Shown here: in pieces, positions 28,341 to 37,355 of the stretch | Position numbering within the stretch: the first letter of the stretch is position 1 | Layout of the letters: every line of letters begins with the position of its first letter | Origin: SKKY01 sp965228015 | GTDB lineage: Bacteria; Bacillota; Peptococcia; Peptococcales; SKKY01 | Assembly (NCBI GenBank): GCA_965228015.1 | Contig: OZ245787.1 | Span: 1,488,001-1,552,000, forward strand | Direction: 5' to 3' | Length of the DNA stretch: 64,000 nt | The notes under the pieces: model-generated | Told to the model about the DNA's origin: nothing | Database searches by the model: none | Seen by the model: only the letters and a program-made list of their open reading frames with translations | Translations under genes and position numbers: made by a program

Positions 28341-29792
28341 ATGAGTGTATCGGCAGAATTATATTTAAATAATTTATCAGGAAAATTTGCAGAGGTATTT
28401 TTTTTAAAAGAAGATTTATTAGAAATTGATAACAGTAATTTAAAAAAACTTGCAGATAACAGTTCTTTTAGCGGCAAAGAGGGAGAACTTGAATATTATA
28501 GTTTTATAGAAGAAGATAAATTTAATAATTATATATTGGCTGGTCTGGGGAAAGAAGAAAAAGTAAATATAGAGACATATAAAAAGGCTATAGCAAAAGT
28601 AGTTAAAGAAGGGGAAAAAAGAAAACTAGATTATTTAATAATTGACATTAAAGATATATCTGTTTTTCCCGATGATTACATTAAGACCAGAGTTATTACT
28701 GAGACAGCTATTCTTTCTGGATATAAATTTAATAAATATAAAACTGAGCAGAAGGAAGAAGAAGATAAGGATTTAAAGGTTTTAATTAAGAATGGAATTG
28801 AAGAAGCCCTTATTGAAGGCAAAATACTAGGTGAAAGCACACTTATTTCCAGAGATTTAATAAATGAACCCGCAAACGTAATGACTCCTAAAAATCTTGC
28901 GGAGGAAGCAAAAAACCGGGGGAAAGAGGCTGGTTTTGAAGTTGAAATTTTTGATGAAGATGATGTAGAAGATTTTGGCATGGGAGCTTTTCTCGCTGTT
29001 GCCGGAGGTTCGAAAAAGAAACCTCAGCTTATTGTAATGAGATATCTTAATAATCCTGATAAACCAGATGAAATTAACGGAATAGTAGGAAAAGGTTTAA
29101 TGTATGACAGTGGAGGATTATCAATTAAGCCAACAAACAGCATGCTGGAAATGAAAAGTGATATGTCAGGAGGAGCCGCAGTTATTGGTGCTTTCACCGC
29201 CATAGGGAAAGCGGGACTAAAAGTAAATGCTATAGGAGCAATTGCAGCTTGTGAAAATATGATTTCCGGAAAGAGTTATCGCCCTGGAGATATTTTAAAA
29301 ACAATGGCTGGGAAAACCGTTTTTGTGGGCAATACTGACGCAGAAGGCAGATTGACTCTTGTCGATGCTGTTCACTATATAATAGAAAAAGAAAAAGTGT
29401 CAAATATTCTGGATATAGCAACTCTTACAGGTGCAGCTGTTGTGGCTCTTGGAGATACAACAGCTGCAGCATTGAGTAATAATGATGATTTTTATAATGA
29501 AATTGAAGAAGCTAGTAAGATTGCAGATGAGAGAATATGGAGACTTCCATTGTTTGATGATTACAGAGAAAAAATTAAAGCAAAGGAAGCAGACCTAACA
29601 AATTCTGCCGGGAATCCCGGAACAATTACTGCGGCCTTATTTATTGAAGCTTTTGTTCAGGAAAAGCCTTGGGCACATTTAGATATTGCAGGTCCCTCCT
29701 GGACAGAAAAAGAGTATGACTATTATAGTCTTGGTGGTACTGGATACGGAGTAAGAACCATTTATCATTGGTTAAAGAATAAATCCAGATAG
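28341..29792 (+). CDS. Leucyl aminopeptidase (M17 family)
   Basis: A 483-residue cytosolic metallopeptidase. The N-terminal macro-like domain is followed by the M17 catalytic domain: VGKGLMYDSGGLSIKP with a metal-binding lysine and aspartate, MKSDMSGGAA, and the family signature NTDAEGRLTLVDA. The C-terminal WAHLDIAGPSW is also typical. It removes N-terminal residues from peptides using two divalent metal ions. GGAGGC precedes the ATG. The following unknown gene begins 8 bases later, so they are probably co-transcribed. Confidence 0.93.
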   Translation: MSVSAELYLNNLSGKFAEVFFLKEDLLEIDNSNLKKLADNSSFSGKEGELEYYSFIEEDKFNNYILAGLGKEEKVNIETYKKAIAKVVKEGEKRKLDYLIIDIKDISVFPDDYIKTRVITETAILSGYKFNKYKTEQKEEEDKDLKVLIKNGIEEALIEGKILGESTLISRDLINEPANVMTPKNLAEEAKNRGKEAGFEVEIFDEDDVEDFGMGAFLAVAGGSKKKPQLIVMRYLNNPDKPDEINGIVGKGLMYDSGGLSIKPTNSMLEMKSDMSGGAAVIGAFTAIGKAGLKVNAIGAIAACENMISGKSYRPGDILKTMAGKTVFVGNTDAEGRLTLVDAVHYIIEKEKVSNILDIATLTGAAVVALGDTTAAALSNNDDFYNEIEEASKIADERIWRLPLFDDYREKIKAKEADLTNSAGNPGTITAALFIEAFVQEKPWAHLDIAGPSWTEKEYDYYSLGGTGYGVRTIYHWLKNKSR

Positions 29793-29800
29793 GAGAATTT

Positions 29801-30916
29801 ATGATAGATTTTCTACTTGTAATAGGAGTTATCGGAAGTGCTATCTTTGTTTTAACAAGGTGTTTCCTGGAAAAACAAAAGAAAGCAGCTCTGGAAGAAT
29901 TATATAAAGATTGCTTTCTTATTCTTGATAAGTTTAATGCTCTTCCCAGAGAGCTTAAGGAAATCCTTATTGATTTGTATAAAAGGCTAAAATACTCTTT
30001 TGGTGAAATTGAACTGAAATATAAAGATTATAAATCATCTTCGGATGTTTTTGAATTTGTAAAATTGAAAAAGGCCCAGGGTAAAGAATTTGAAAGACAG
30101 ATTATTGACAACAAGAAAAAATGGGAACTATTTGATGATTTTATGAATAAAGTAGGTTATACCAAGTTAAATATTGAAAATCTCCAAAAAGATATAAAAA
30201 GAAAATCCCAGGATATAATGATAAGCCTTAGCGAAAAAAATCAAGAAGAGATGGAAAAAGATAAAATTATTCAGGAACAAACTGAAAAGGTCATTCGGGA
30301 ACTGGATGTGGTTTACCGGGAATATGACAAATTGCAAGGGAATAGTTTTCTTAATTTTGATACTCAAAAGCTTAATGATCTTGAAAAACTTAGAGATATT
30401 ATAGTTAAAGATGCTGAATATTATTATGATTTATTGAAGTTTTACAACAAAGAAATTGAGATTGTCCTTAGAGGTATTTATAGAAAGAGTACTTTTTATA
30501 TTAAATTGAAAGAACTTCTAGAAGGACATCAAAGTGGAAAAAATAAGATGGCAAGTCTTGGGGGAGTGTCTGTTTCATACAAGACTTTTGAAAAACTTGA
30601 AGAAGGATCAAGATATCGTCAAGATGTTTTTGTTAGTTCAAAAAGGGTTTATCAAGAAATAGAAGCGGATTTTCATATATCTTCTGGAAAAAATGAATTT
30701 TCCCACACAGAAAAATTAACCTATGATGAGTTAATAGACCTTTTAAATTTATGCAAACTTAAACCAACAGATGAGGAAATTGATGAAAATAAGATACCTT
30801 ATAATTTTGAAATAGCTGATATGGAAATTATTTTAGGCAAAAAGGAAAAGCAGGAGCTTTTAATTAAATATGCCAGGGATCTTGATTTGTTAATGAGAAT
30901 TCCAATAAAAATTTAG
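29801..30916 (+). CDS. Unknown membrane-anchored coiled-coil protein
   Basis: A 371-residue protein I do not recognise. Residues about 3-20 form one hydrophobic helix (FLLVIGVIGSAIFVLT), with a cysteine following. The rest is charged and largely helical: a coiled-coil stretch at roughly 75-185, another at about 190-245, then a mixed region with SLGGVSVSYKTFEKLEEGSRY. The C-terminus ends YARDLDLLMRIPIKI. AGGAG precedes the ATG at 29801. It sits between an aminopeptidase and a second unknown gene that is now broken, all in one direction. A role as a cytoplasmic scaffold tethered to the membrane would fit the layout but is a guess. Confidence 0.7.
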   Translation: MIDFLLVIGVIGSAIFVLTRCFLEKQKKAALEELYKDCFLILDKFNALPRELKEILIDLYKRLKYSFGEIELKYKDYKSSSDVFEFVKLKKAQGKEFERQIIDNKKKWELFDDFMNKVGYTKLNIENLQKDIKRKSQDIMISLSEKNQEEMEKDKIIQEQTEKVIRELDVVYREYDKLQGNSFLNFDTQKLNDLEKLRDIIVKDAEYYYDLLKFYNKEIEIVLRGIYRKSTFYIKLKELLEGHQSGKNKMASLGGVSVSYKTFEKLEEGSRYRQDVFVSSKRVYQEIEADFHISSGKNEFSHTEKLTYDELIDLLNLCKLKPTDEEIDENKIPYNFEIADMEIILGKKEKQELLIKYARDLDLLMRIPIKI

Positions 30917-30925
30917 GTGATGGTA

Positions 30926-31529
30926 ATGAGCAGAGTTGAAAGGGTAGGTGCATTAAGTTTTAGCAGAATAAAAAGTGCATATGTTGAAAGACAGAGGGGT
31001 TCAGCCTCTGTGGATAAGCCTCTTCCTGTAGAGGCAGCTATCTATGCTCAAAATAATACGGACCTGTCTTCTGAGAATCACTTGGTTGTCTATGATAATT
31101 ATTACCGAAACTTGAATAAGCTGGAAAAAGAGTTTGAAACATTCTTAAAAGACCCAAAATATATAAAAAATGAAGTCGAAAAAGAAAAGAAAAAAAGAAA
31201 CCTGGAAAGAGAAGCGATCTTTACAGAAGGATCAGAGCCTTGATAAATAAGTATAATCTTACTATTGATGCCTTGATTTATATTGATAAGAATTACCAGA
31301 CTAATAACATTAAGGAATTAAATTTTATTGTATTGAATCATGAGGATAACTTAAAAAATCTAGGTATAATAATAAAAATCTTAAGATGGAAATAGATGGA
31401 GGGATTTTCTGGAAAAATTTCCTTGAAAGCAAAGATCCCTATGAAGATATGTTTCATCCTCTCTCCGTATTAATTATGGCTATTAATTATGGCTTTGTTT
31501 ATAAAATTCAGAAATATTATGGTTGTTAA
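30926..31529 (+). pseudogene. Unknown protein, frameshifted
   Basis: The ATG at 30926 follows AGGTGATGG; an in-frame ATG at 30920 is too close to it. The first frame reads SRVERVGALSFSRIKSAYVE... and ends at 31243. A one-base shift near 31224 allows RALINKYNLTIDALIYIDKN and continues to about 31383, where another shift gives EIDGGIFWKNFLESKDPYED up to TAA at 31527-31529. No domain is recognised. It is coupled to the coiled-coil gene upstream (9 bases between stop and start). It is followed 74 bases later by ISL3 copy B. Confidence 0.65.
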
Positions 31530-31603
31530 AAAAATCGGTATAATTCTTTTTCTGAAGACTACGAAGGTACAATAATTAATCAATCATACTAGATATAAAT
31601 ATA

Positions 31604-32991
31604 GGTTCTACAATAAATGTTGGGGGTGGTAAAAACCATTCTGACATTTATTTGCGAAAAAATACAGAGCATTGGGTAAATCCATGTTAGAGAATACCCA
31701 CTATAATCTAAGGAGGAATTTACTTATGCTCTGTAATAACTATTATATTAAAAAATTAATTGGTTTTAAAGGGATAACTTTAGAACAATTAGAAACTTCT
31801 TCTGATTCAATGTCCTTTTCTTTTTCTCTGGAGATTAAAACTCACAATTACCCCAAATGCCATCAACAAACCAGTAAAGTTCATGATTACAGAATTCAAA
31901 TGATAAAAGATATTTCCATCTCAGGGAAGAAAACCTACCTTTACTACAAAAAAAGAAGGTACGTTTGTAATCACTGCAATAAAAAATTCTACGAAAAAAA
32001 TGATTTTCTCCCCCGCTATCAAAGAATGACCAGCAGGCTGATAAAATACATAATTACTCGAATGAAAAATGTTTACTCTGTATCTGATATTGCCAAAGAG
32101 AATAATATTTCACCATCAACGGCTCTCAGGCTTTTTAGATTCATAAACTATTCCCTAACAAAATTGCCCGAAGTAATCTCTATTGATGAATTTAAAGGTA
32201 ATGCCGGGGGCAAAAAGTACCAGTGCATATTAACTGATCCCTAAAACAAGAAGGTACTTGATATTCTTCACGGAAGAGAACAACACATTTTATCGGACTA
32301 TTTCAGGAAATTCAATGACAGGGATAAAGTAAAATACTTCATTATGGATATGTGGCAACCTTACAAGGATATTGCTGAAACATATTTTAAAAATGCAACT
32401 ATCATTATCGATAAATTCCATTTCATTAGGCAGGTCACTTGGGCATTTGAAAGAATTAGGAAAGATGAGCAAAAGAAATTTGCCAAGGAAAGGCGAAGAT
32501 ATTTCAAAAGAAGTCGCTCCCTTCTCTTAAAAAGAATGAAGTATTTAACTCCTGAAGAAATTGACCAGGTAAACGTTATGCTTGCTACTTCTGAGAAACT
32601 GCAAAAAGCTTATATGTTAAAAGAAAAATTTTATAACTTTGTTGACAGCAGTGATTTAGAAAGTGCAAAAAAGAATTTGAAAGCCTGGTATATGTTTGTT
32701 ATGTCCTGTGAGTTTGAAGAATTCGATAAATGCTCCAGAACCATTTTCAACTGGCAGAAATATATTCTTAATTCATTTACTTGTACTTATACTAACGGAT
32801 ATACAGAAGGAGTTAACAACAAAATTAAGGTTTTAAAAAGAAATGCTTATGGTGTAAGAAATTTTTGGAGATTCAAAAACAGAATAATGCACGTAATGAA
32901 CTAAAAACAATTTAAAAAAGTACCGCATTTTTCAATGCGGTACTCATGGAATCTAATCTAATTGGGTTGCTCCAACATTTGACAAAGAACC
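31604..32991 (+). mobile_element. ISL3-family insertion sequence, copy B
   Basis: A 1388-base element with ends GGTTCTACAATAAATGTTGG (left) and, reversed from the right end, GGTTCTTTGTCAAATGTTGG. It is nearly identical to copy A at 6640-8026 but in the other orientation. Flanks TAAATATA and TAAAAAAA agree at six of eight bases, a possible degraded eight-base duplication. It lies between an unknown pseudogene and the terminator of the superoxide reductase gene. Confidence 0.88.
31726..32904 (+). pseudogene. ISL3-family transposase, copy B, single internal stop
   Basis: ATG at 31726 with AGGAGG at 31711-31716. The frame is complete except for TAA at 32242-32244 directly after ILTDP; reading through gives NKKVLDILHGREQHILSDYF and the rest of the DDE domain, FIMDMWQPYKDIAE to the end. 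The first zinc-finger cysteine is tyrosine here (YPKCH; copy A has CPKCH). The same TAA is present in copy A. As written it is split into a 172-residue N-terminal and a C-terminal piece. Confidence 0.88.
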
Positions 32992-32996
32992 TAAAA

Positions 32997-33029
32997 AAAG
33001 CCCACTGACTATTGAAGTCCGTGGGCTTT
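32997..33029 (-). terminator. Terminator of the superoxide reductase gene
   Basis: AAAGCCCAC (32997-33005) and GTGGGCTTT (33021-33029) pair perfectly; on the minus strand the stem is followed by a T-run (32993-32999 read as A on the plus strand). It ends 20 bases after the stop of the minus-strand gene. Confidence 0.85.
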
Positions 33030-33049
33030 GTAATTGGATTATTAAAGGC

Positions 33050-33421
33050 TTATTTTAATATAATAGCTTGTTCATTTCCCCACAATCCATGAATGTTACA
33101 GTAGCTTAATGCCATAAGTTTCCCAGAGCCGGGTAATTTTACTTTTGCAATTGCGAAGGGTTCTGAGAAAGTCTCACCCTCTCCATGAGCAGCAAAACGA
33201 TAGTCTCCCAATTCAACAGCAAATTTTTTCCCATCTTCAATATAAAATAATTTAATCCAGGAAATGTAGTGCTCCAAAGTATTTGGGTGCCCTATAGCAT
33301 CACCAATAGAAACCTTAACTTCTATTGCCTCGTCTTTTGAAAAGCTCTCGGGAGCTGTAATAACAGGTACGTGTTTCTCGCCTTTCCAGTCGCCAGTTTG
33401 AATTAATGTGTCAAAAATCAT
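33050..33421 (-). CDS. Superoxide reductase (neelaredoxin type)
   Basis: A 123-residue protein with the class II SORL iron site: GEKHVPVI, HPNTLEHYISWI and the C-terminal YCNIHGLWGNEQ. These supply the four histidines and one cysteine that bind the catalytic iron. The N-terminal desulforedoxin domain of larger desulfoferrodoxins is absent, so this is the one-iron form. It reduces superoxide to peroxide in the cytoplasm of anaerobes, using electrons from rubredoxin or ferredoxin. AGGAGG precedes the ATG on the minus strand. It stands alone. Confidence 0.93.
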   Translation of the reverse strand: MIFDTLIQTGDWKGEKHVPVITAPESFSKDEAIEVKVSIGDAIGHPNTLEHYISWIKLFYIEDGKKFAVELGDYRFAAHGEGETFSEPFAIAKVKLPGSGKLMALSYCNIHGLWGNEQAIILK

Positions 33422-33514
33422 TTTATTGCCTCCTATTATATAGATTTATTACTTTACTTATTTACCCAAAAATGTGAAAATCTTAAACAGAGAAAAGATT
33501 TAAAGGAGTTTGTG

Positions 33515-34141
33515 ATGAAAAATATATGTGTTTATGCCTCAGCTAGTGACAATGTTGATAAAAAATACTTTGAAGTTGCAGAGAAATTGGGAATTCTTCT
33601 TGGGAGAAGAGGATACAATCTTGTTTTTGGCGGAGGAACTGTAGGTTTAATGGGCGCCTGTGCCAGGGGATTTCATAAAGAAAACAGAAAAGTAATAAGT
33701 GTAATTCCGGAATTTCTTAAACTCCCCGGAGTATATTATGAAGAAAGTGATGAAGTTTATGTAACTGAAAGCGTGAGAAAAAGAAAAAGGATTATGGAAG
33801 ATTTATCAGAAGGGTTTCTTGTTCTTCCAGGAGGATATGGTACATATGAAGAGCTTATGGAAATTGTAACTCTAAAACAACTTGGAAGACATAAAAAACC
33901 CGTTGCAGTGGTTAATTCCTTTGGCTTTTATAACAAGCTTCAGGGAATATTCCGTGATCTTGTCAAAGAGAATTTTACCCAAGAAAAATATCTAGAATTA
34001 TGTTATTTTGCTGATAATGAAGAAAAAGCAGTTGAATATGTTGTCAATTACCAATTTAAAGAAATAGAACCAAAATGGGGGAAAAAGAAAGATGAGAAGA
34101 AGAAAAATAAAAGGATCCGACGAGAAATTGGTTTCCTATAG
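33515..34141 (+). CDS. LOG-family protein (TIGR00730), nucleotide phosphoribohydrolase-like
   Basis: A 208-residue Rossmann-type protein. The family motif PGGYGTYEELMEIVT (about residues 107-121), the N-terminal CVYASASD and GGGTVGLMGACA are all present. Members hydrolyse nucleoside 5'-monophosphates to free base and ribose phosphate; in bacteria the physiological substrate is often unclear. I chose the ATG at 33515, six bases after AAAGGAG, over GTG at 33512. The 3' end overlaps trmB by 50 bases. Confidence 0.9.
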   Translation: MKNICVYASASDNVDKKYFEVAEKLGILLGRRGYNLVFGGGTVGLMGACARGFHKENRKVISVIPEFLKLPGVYYEESDEVYVTESVRKRKRIMEDLSEGFLVLPGGYGTYEELMEIVTLKQLGRHKKPVAVVNSFGFYNKLQGIFRDLVKENFTQEKYLELCYFADNEEKAVEYVVNYQFKEIEPKWGKKKDEKKKNKRIRREIGFL

Positions 34142-34736
34142 CGATTATGTAATTACTGAAGCTCAGAATTATAAAGGAAAATGGAGAGAATTATTTAGCA
34201 ATAACAATCCAATACACTTAGAAATTGGAATTGGAAGAGGCAGTTTTCTTAAAAAATATGCATTAAAACATCCTGAAATTAATTATATAGGAATAGAAAC
34301 AAAAGAAGAAGTAATGCTTTACGGAGTTAAAGAAAGCCGTGAAGAAAAGTTAAAGAATATAAAATTTATATGGCAAAATGCAGCAGACCTTAAAGATTTT
34401 TTTAACAAAGGTGAAGTTGACAGAATCTGCCTGAATTTTTCTGATCCCTGGCCTAAAAAAAGGCATAGTAAGAGGAGGTTAACAGCAGAGACTTTTTTAG
34501 AAATGTATAGAGAAGTTATGGTTGATAAAGGAGAGGTTCATTTTAAGACAGATCATGAAGAGTTATTTGAATTTAGTCTTAATTCCTTTTCTGAAAGTGA
34601 CTGGAAGCTTAAAAACATAAGCCTTGATTTATATAAAAATTTACCAGAAGATAATATTTCTACAGATTATGAAACAAAATTTGTAGAAAAGGGCTTGAAA
34701 ATTTATCGTCTTGAAGGGATAGCTCCCGTTAAGTAA
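34092..34736 (+). CDS. trmB: tRNA (guanine-N7-)-methyltransferase
   Basis: A 214-residue SAM-dependent methyltransferase. The SAM site is LEIGIGRGSFL, followed by INYIGIETKEEV, and the catalytic region LNFSDPWPKKRHSKRRL is the TrmB hallmark; HFKTDHEELFEFS and TDYETKF complete the family pattern. It makes m7G at position 46 of tRNA. It begins inside the LOG-family gene (50-base overlap), suggesting coupled translation. An 86-base gap with a possible leader peptide separates it from secA. Confidence 0.95.
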   Translation: MRRRKIKGSDEKLVSYSDYVITEAQNYKGKWRELFSNNNPIHLEIGIGRGSFLKKYALKHPEINYIGIETKEEVMLYGVKESREEKLKNIKFIWQNAADLKDFFNKGEVDRICLNFSDPWPKKRHSKRRLTAETFLEMYREVMVDKGEVHFKTDHEELFEFSLNSFSESDWKLKNISLDLYKNLPEDNISTDYETKFVEKGLKIYRLEGIAPVK

Positions 34737-34774
34737 CAAAAAGTTTAAGGAATATTAGCAGGGAGTAAGTTGTA

Positions 34775-34801
34775 ATGAAATCTTTGCTGTGGTTTAATTA
34801 A
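34775..34801 (+). other. Possible eight-codon leader peptide before secA
   Basis: ATG at 34775 with GGGAG nine bases upstream reads MKSLLWFN and stops at TAA (34799-34801), 21 bases before the secA start. Such short frames arise by chance in A+T-rich DNA, but the site is well spaced and the gap holds nothing else. Any role in controlling secA is speculation. Confidence 0.3.
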
Positions 34802-34822
34802 AATAAAAAAGGGGTCCTATTG

Positions 34823-37330
34823 ATGGTTTTCGGTTTTATAAAAAACATGTTTGATGATAATAAAAAAGAAATCTCTAAATTAAGCAAAGAATTAGAAGCT
34901 ATAAATGCTCTTGAAGCAGTTTTTGAGAAAAAAAGTGATGATGAGTTAAAAGAAATGACTGAAATCTTCAAAGGAAGATTAAATAATGGAGAAAACCTTG
35001 AGGCCATTCTGCCAGAGGCCTTTGCAGTAGTAAGAGAAGCTTCAAAAAGGGTTTTAAAAATGAGACATTTTGATGCCCAGCTAATGGGGGGAATTGTACT
35101 TCATCAGGGAAGAATTGCTGAAATGAAAACTGGTGAAGGTAAGACATTAGTTGCAACTTTGCCTGTTTATCTTAATGCTCTTACAGGAAATGGTGTACAT
35201 GTTGTAACGGTAAATGATTACCTTGCAAAACGTGACAGTCAGTGGATGGGACAGCTTTATGAATTTCTTGGCTTAAGTGTCGGACTACTTATAAATGGAA
35301 TGAGTTACAAAGAAAAAAAAGAAGCATATAGTGCAGATATAACTTATGGTACAAATAATGAATTCGGGTTTGATTATTTAAGAGACAATCTTGTTATGAA
35401 TAAAGATAACAGGGTTCAGTGTGGATTTAATTATGCTATTGTTGACGAGGTTGACAGTATTCTTATAGATGAAGCGAGAACACCTTTGATTATTTCTGGT
35501 GCTGCAGAATCTGCAAAAAGTTTGTACCAGATAGTTGATACGGCAGTAAAAAGACTTAAAAGAGATGATGGCTATACTATAGAAGAAAAAGAAAAAAATG
35601 TTCAGCTTACCGAAGATGGAATACTTAGAATTGAGAAAATGCTGAGCATAGAAAATCTTTATGATAATGCTGAAGAAAAAAACATTGAAATGCAAAACCA
35701 TATTAAACAGGCATTAAAAGCTAACTATATTATGAGAAAAGATATAGATTATGTGGTAAATGATGGAAAAGTTATTATCGTTGATGAATTTACAGGACGT
35801 TTAATGTTCGGAAGAAGATACAGCGAGGGTCTTCACCAGGCAATAGAAGCAAAAGAAAATGTAAAAGTAGAAAAAGAGTCCAGAACCTATGCTCAAATTA
35901 CTTTCCAGAATTACTTTAGAATGTATAAAAAGTTAGCTGGTATGACCGGTACTGCTAAGACTGAAGAAGAAGAATTTATTAAGATTTACGGTATGGATGT
36001 TGTGGGTATTCCTACCAATAAAGAGTTAAAGAGAATTGATCATCCTGATGCAATATACAGAACTGAAATGGGAAAATACAATGCTATTGTTGAGGAAATA
36101 GTTAAGCGTCACGATACTGGCCAGCCGGTATTAGTGGGTACTATTTCTATTGAAAAGTCTGAGTTTATAAGCTCAATTCTTCAAAGACAGGGGATACCTC
36201 ACCAGGTTCTAAATGCCAAATATCATGAAAAAGAAGCAGAAATAATCTCTCAAGCGGGACAAAAAGGTATGGTTACAATTGCAACTAACATGGCAGGTAG
36301 AGGAACGGATATTGTCCTTGGTGAAGGGGTTCAAGATCTCGGTGGCTTGGCAATTATTGGTACCGAAAGGCATGAATCCCGCAGAATTGATAACCAGCTT
36401 CGGGGACGTTCAGGTCGTCAGGGGGATCTGGGTTCAAGTCAGTTTTGTATTTCCATGGAAGATGAGCTTCTAAGACTATTTGGTTCTGAAAAAATATATG
36501 GAATATTAGATAAATTAGGCATGGATGACTCAATGGCTCTTGAAAATAACATGCTTTCTTCAAGTGTTGAAAATGCTCAAAAGAAAGTTGAGAGCAGAAA
36601 CTTTGACATTAGAAAAACTGTTCTGGAATATGATGATGTTCTTAATAAGCAAAGAGAAGTAATTTATGAACAACGTAATAAGGTACTTGAAGGGGATAAC
36701 ATAAAAGAAAGCATTGTTGATATGATTGAAAAAACAGTAGAGAGTATTTTTAATCAATACAGCATTGTCTCTGAATATCCTGAAGAATGGAATATGGATG
36801 GGTTATTAGAAGAATATAGTAATAACATAGTACCTAAATTACCTGAAGAAATAAATTCAGAGAATCTTATTAAGCTTGAAAAAACAGAAATTCTCCAGTT
36901 GTTGAAGAAAACCGCACTGGAAGCTTATGATGACAGGGAAGAAAAATTTGGAGAAGAAATACTTAGAGATCTTGAGAGGGTAGTTCTTCTAAAAAATGTA
37001 GATGCAAAATGGATGGATCATTTAGATGGAATGGAAGATTTACGTCAGGGAATTTATCTTAGAGCCTATGGTCAAAGAAATCCTCTTACAGAATATAAGT
37101 ATGAATCCTTTGATATGTTTACCGGAATGATCAATGACATTCGTCAGGAAACGGTAAGAATATTATTTAGAGTTGAGGTAGTAGAAAAACCTGAAGAGAA
37201 AAAGGATTTAGTTGTGAACACTTCCGAGGAAATTAAAAAAGCATCAGTAAAAACAGAAAATAAAGTTGGAAGAAATGATCCATGTCCTTGCGGAAGTGGT
37301 AAAAAATATAAACAATGTTGTGGAAAGTAA
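34823..37330 (+). CDS. secA: Preprotein translocase ATPase SecA
   Basis: An 835-residue motor protein. Nucleotide-binding domain 1 has Walker A TGEGKT (about residue 101) and the DEAD-like DEVDSILIDEARTPLI; the preprotein-binding region and NBD2 (TNMAGRGTDIVLG, RQGDLGSSQFCISMED) follow in order. The C-terminal SEC-C zinc site CPCGSGKKYKQCC is intact. SecA pushes preproteins through SecYEG; secG is at 60517. The ATG at 34823 is preceded by AAAGGGGTCC. prfB follows at 25 bases, the common Firmicutes arrangement. Confidence 0.97.
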   Translation: MVFGFIKNMFDDNKKEISKLSKELEAINALEAVFEKKSDDELKEMTEIFKGRLNNGENLEAILPEAFAVVREASKRVLKMRHFDAQLMGGIVLHQGRIAEMKTGEGKTLVATLPVYLNALTGNGVHVVTVNDYLAKRDSQWMGQLYEFLGLSVGLLINGMSYKEKKEAYSADITYGTNNEFGFDYLRDNLVMNKDNRVQCGFNYAIVDEVDSILIDEARTPLIISGAAESAKSLYQIVDTAVKRLKRDDGYTIEEKEKNVQLTEDGILRIEKMLSIENLYDNAEEKNIEMQNHIKQALKANYIMRKDIDYVVNDGKVIIVDEFTGRLMFGRRYSEGLHQAIEAKENVKVEKESRTYAQITFQNYFRMYKKLAGMTGTAKTEEEEFIKIYGMDVVGIPTNKELKRIDHPDAIYRTEMGKYNAIVEEIVKRHDTGQPVLVGTISIEKSEFISSILQRQGIPHQVLNAKYHEKEAEIISQAGQKGMVTIATNMAGRGTDIVLGEGVQDLGGLAIIGTERHESRRIDNQLRGRSGRQGDLGSSQFCISMEDELLRLFGSEKIYGILDKLGMDDSMALENNMLSSSVENAQKKVESRNFDIRKTVLEYDDVLNKQREVIYEQRNKVLEGDNIKESIVDMIEKTVESIFNQYSIVSEYPEEWNMDGLLEEYSNNIVPKLPEEINSENLIKLEKTEILQLLKKTALEAYDDREEKFGEEILRDLERVVLLKNVDAKWMDHLDGMEDLRQGIYLRAYGQRNPLTEYKYESFDMFTGMINDIRQETVRILFRVEVVEKPEEKKDLVVNTSEEIKKASVKTENKVGRNDPCPCGSGKKYKQCCGK

Positions 37331-37355
37331 AGCGTTCAGAAAAGGAAGTGAGATT

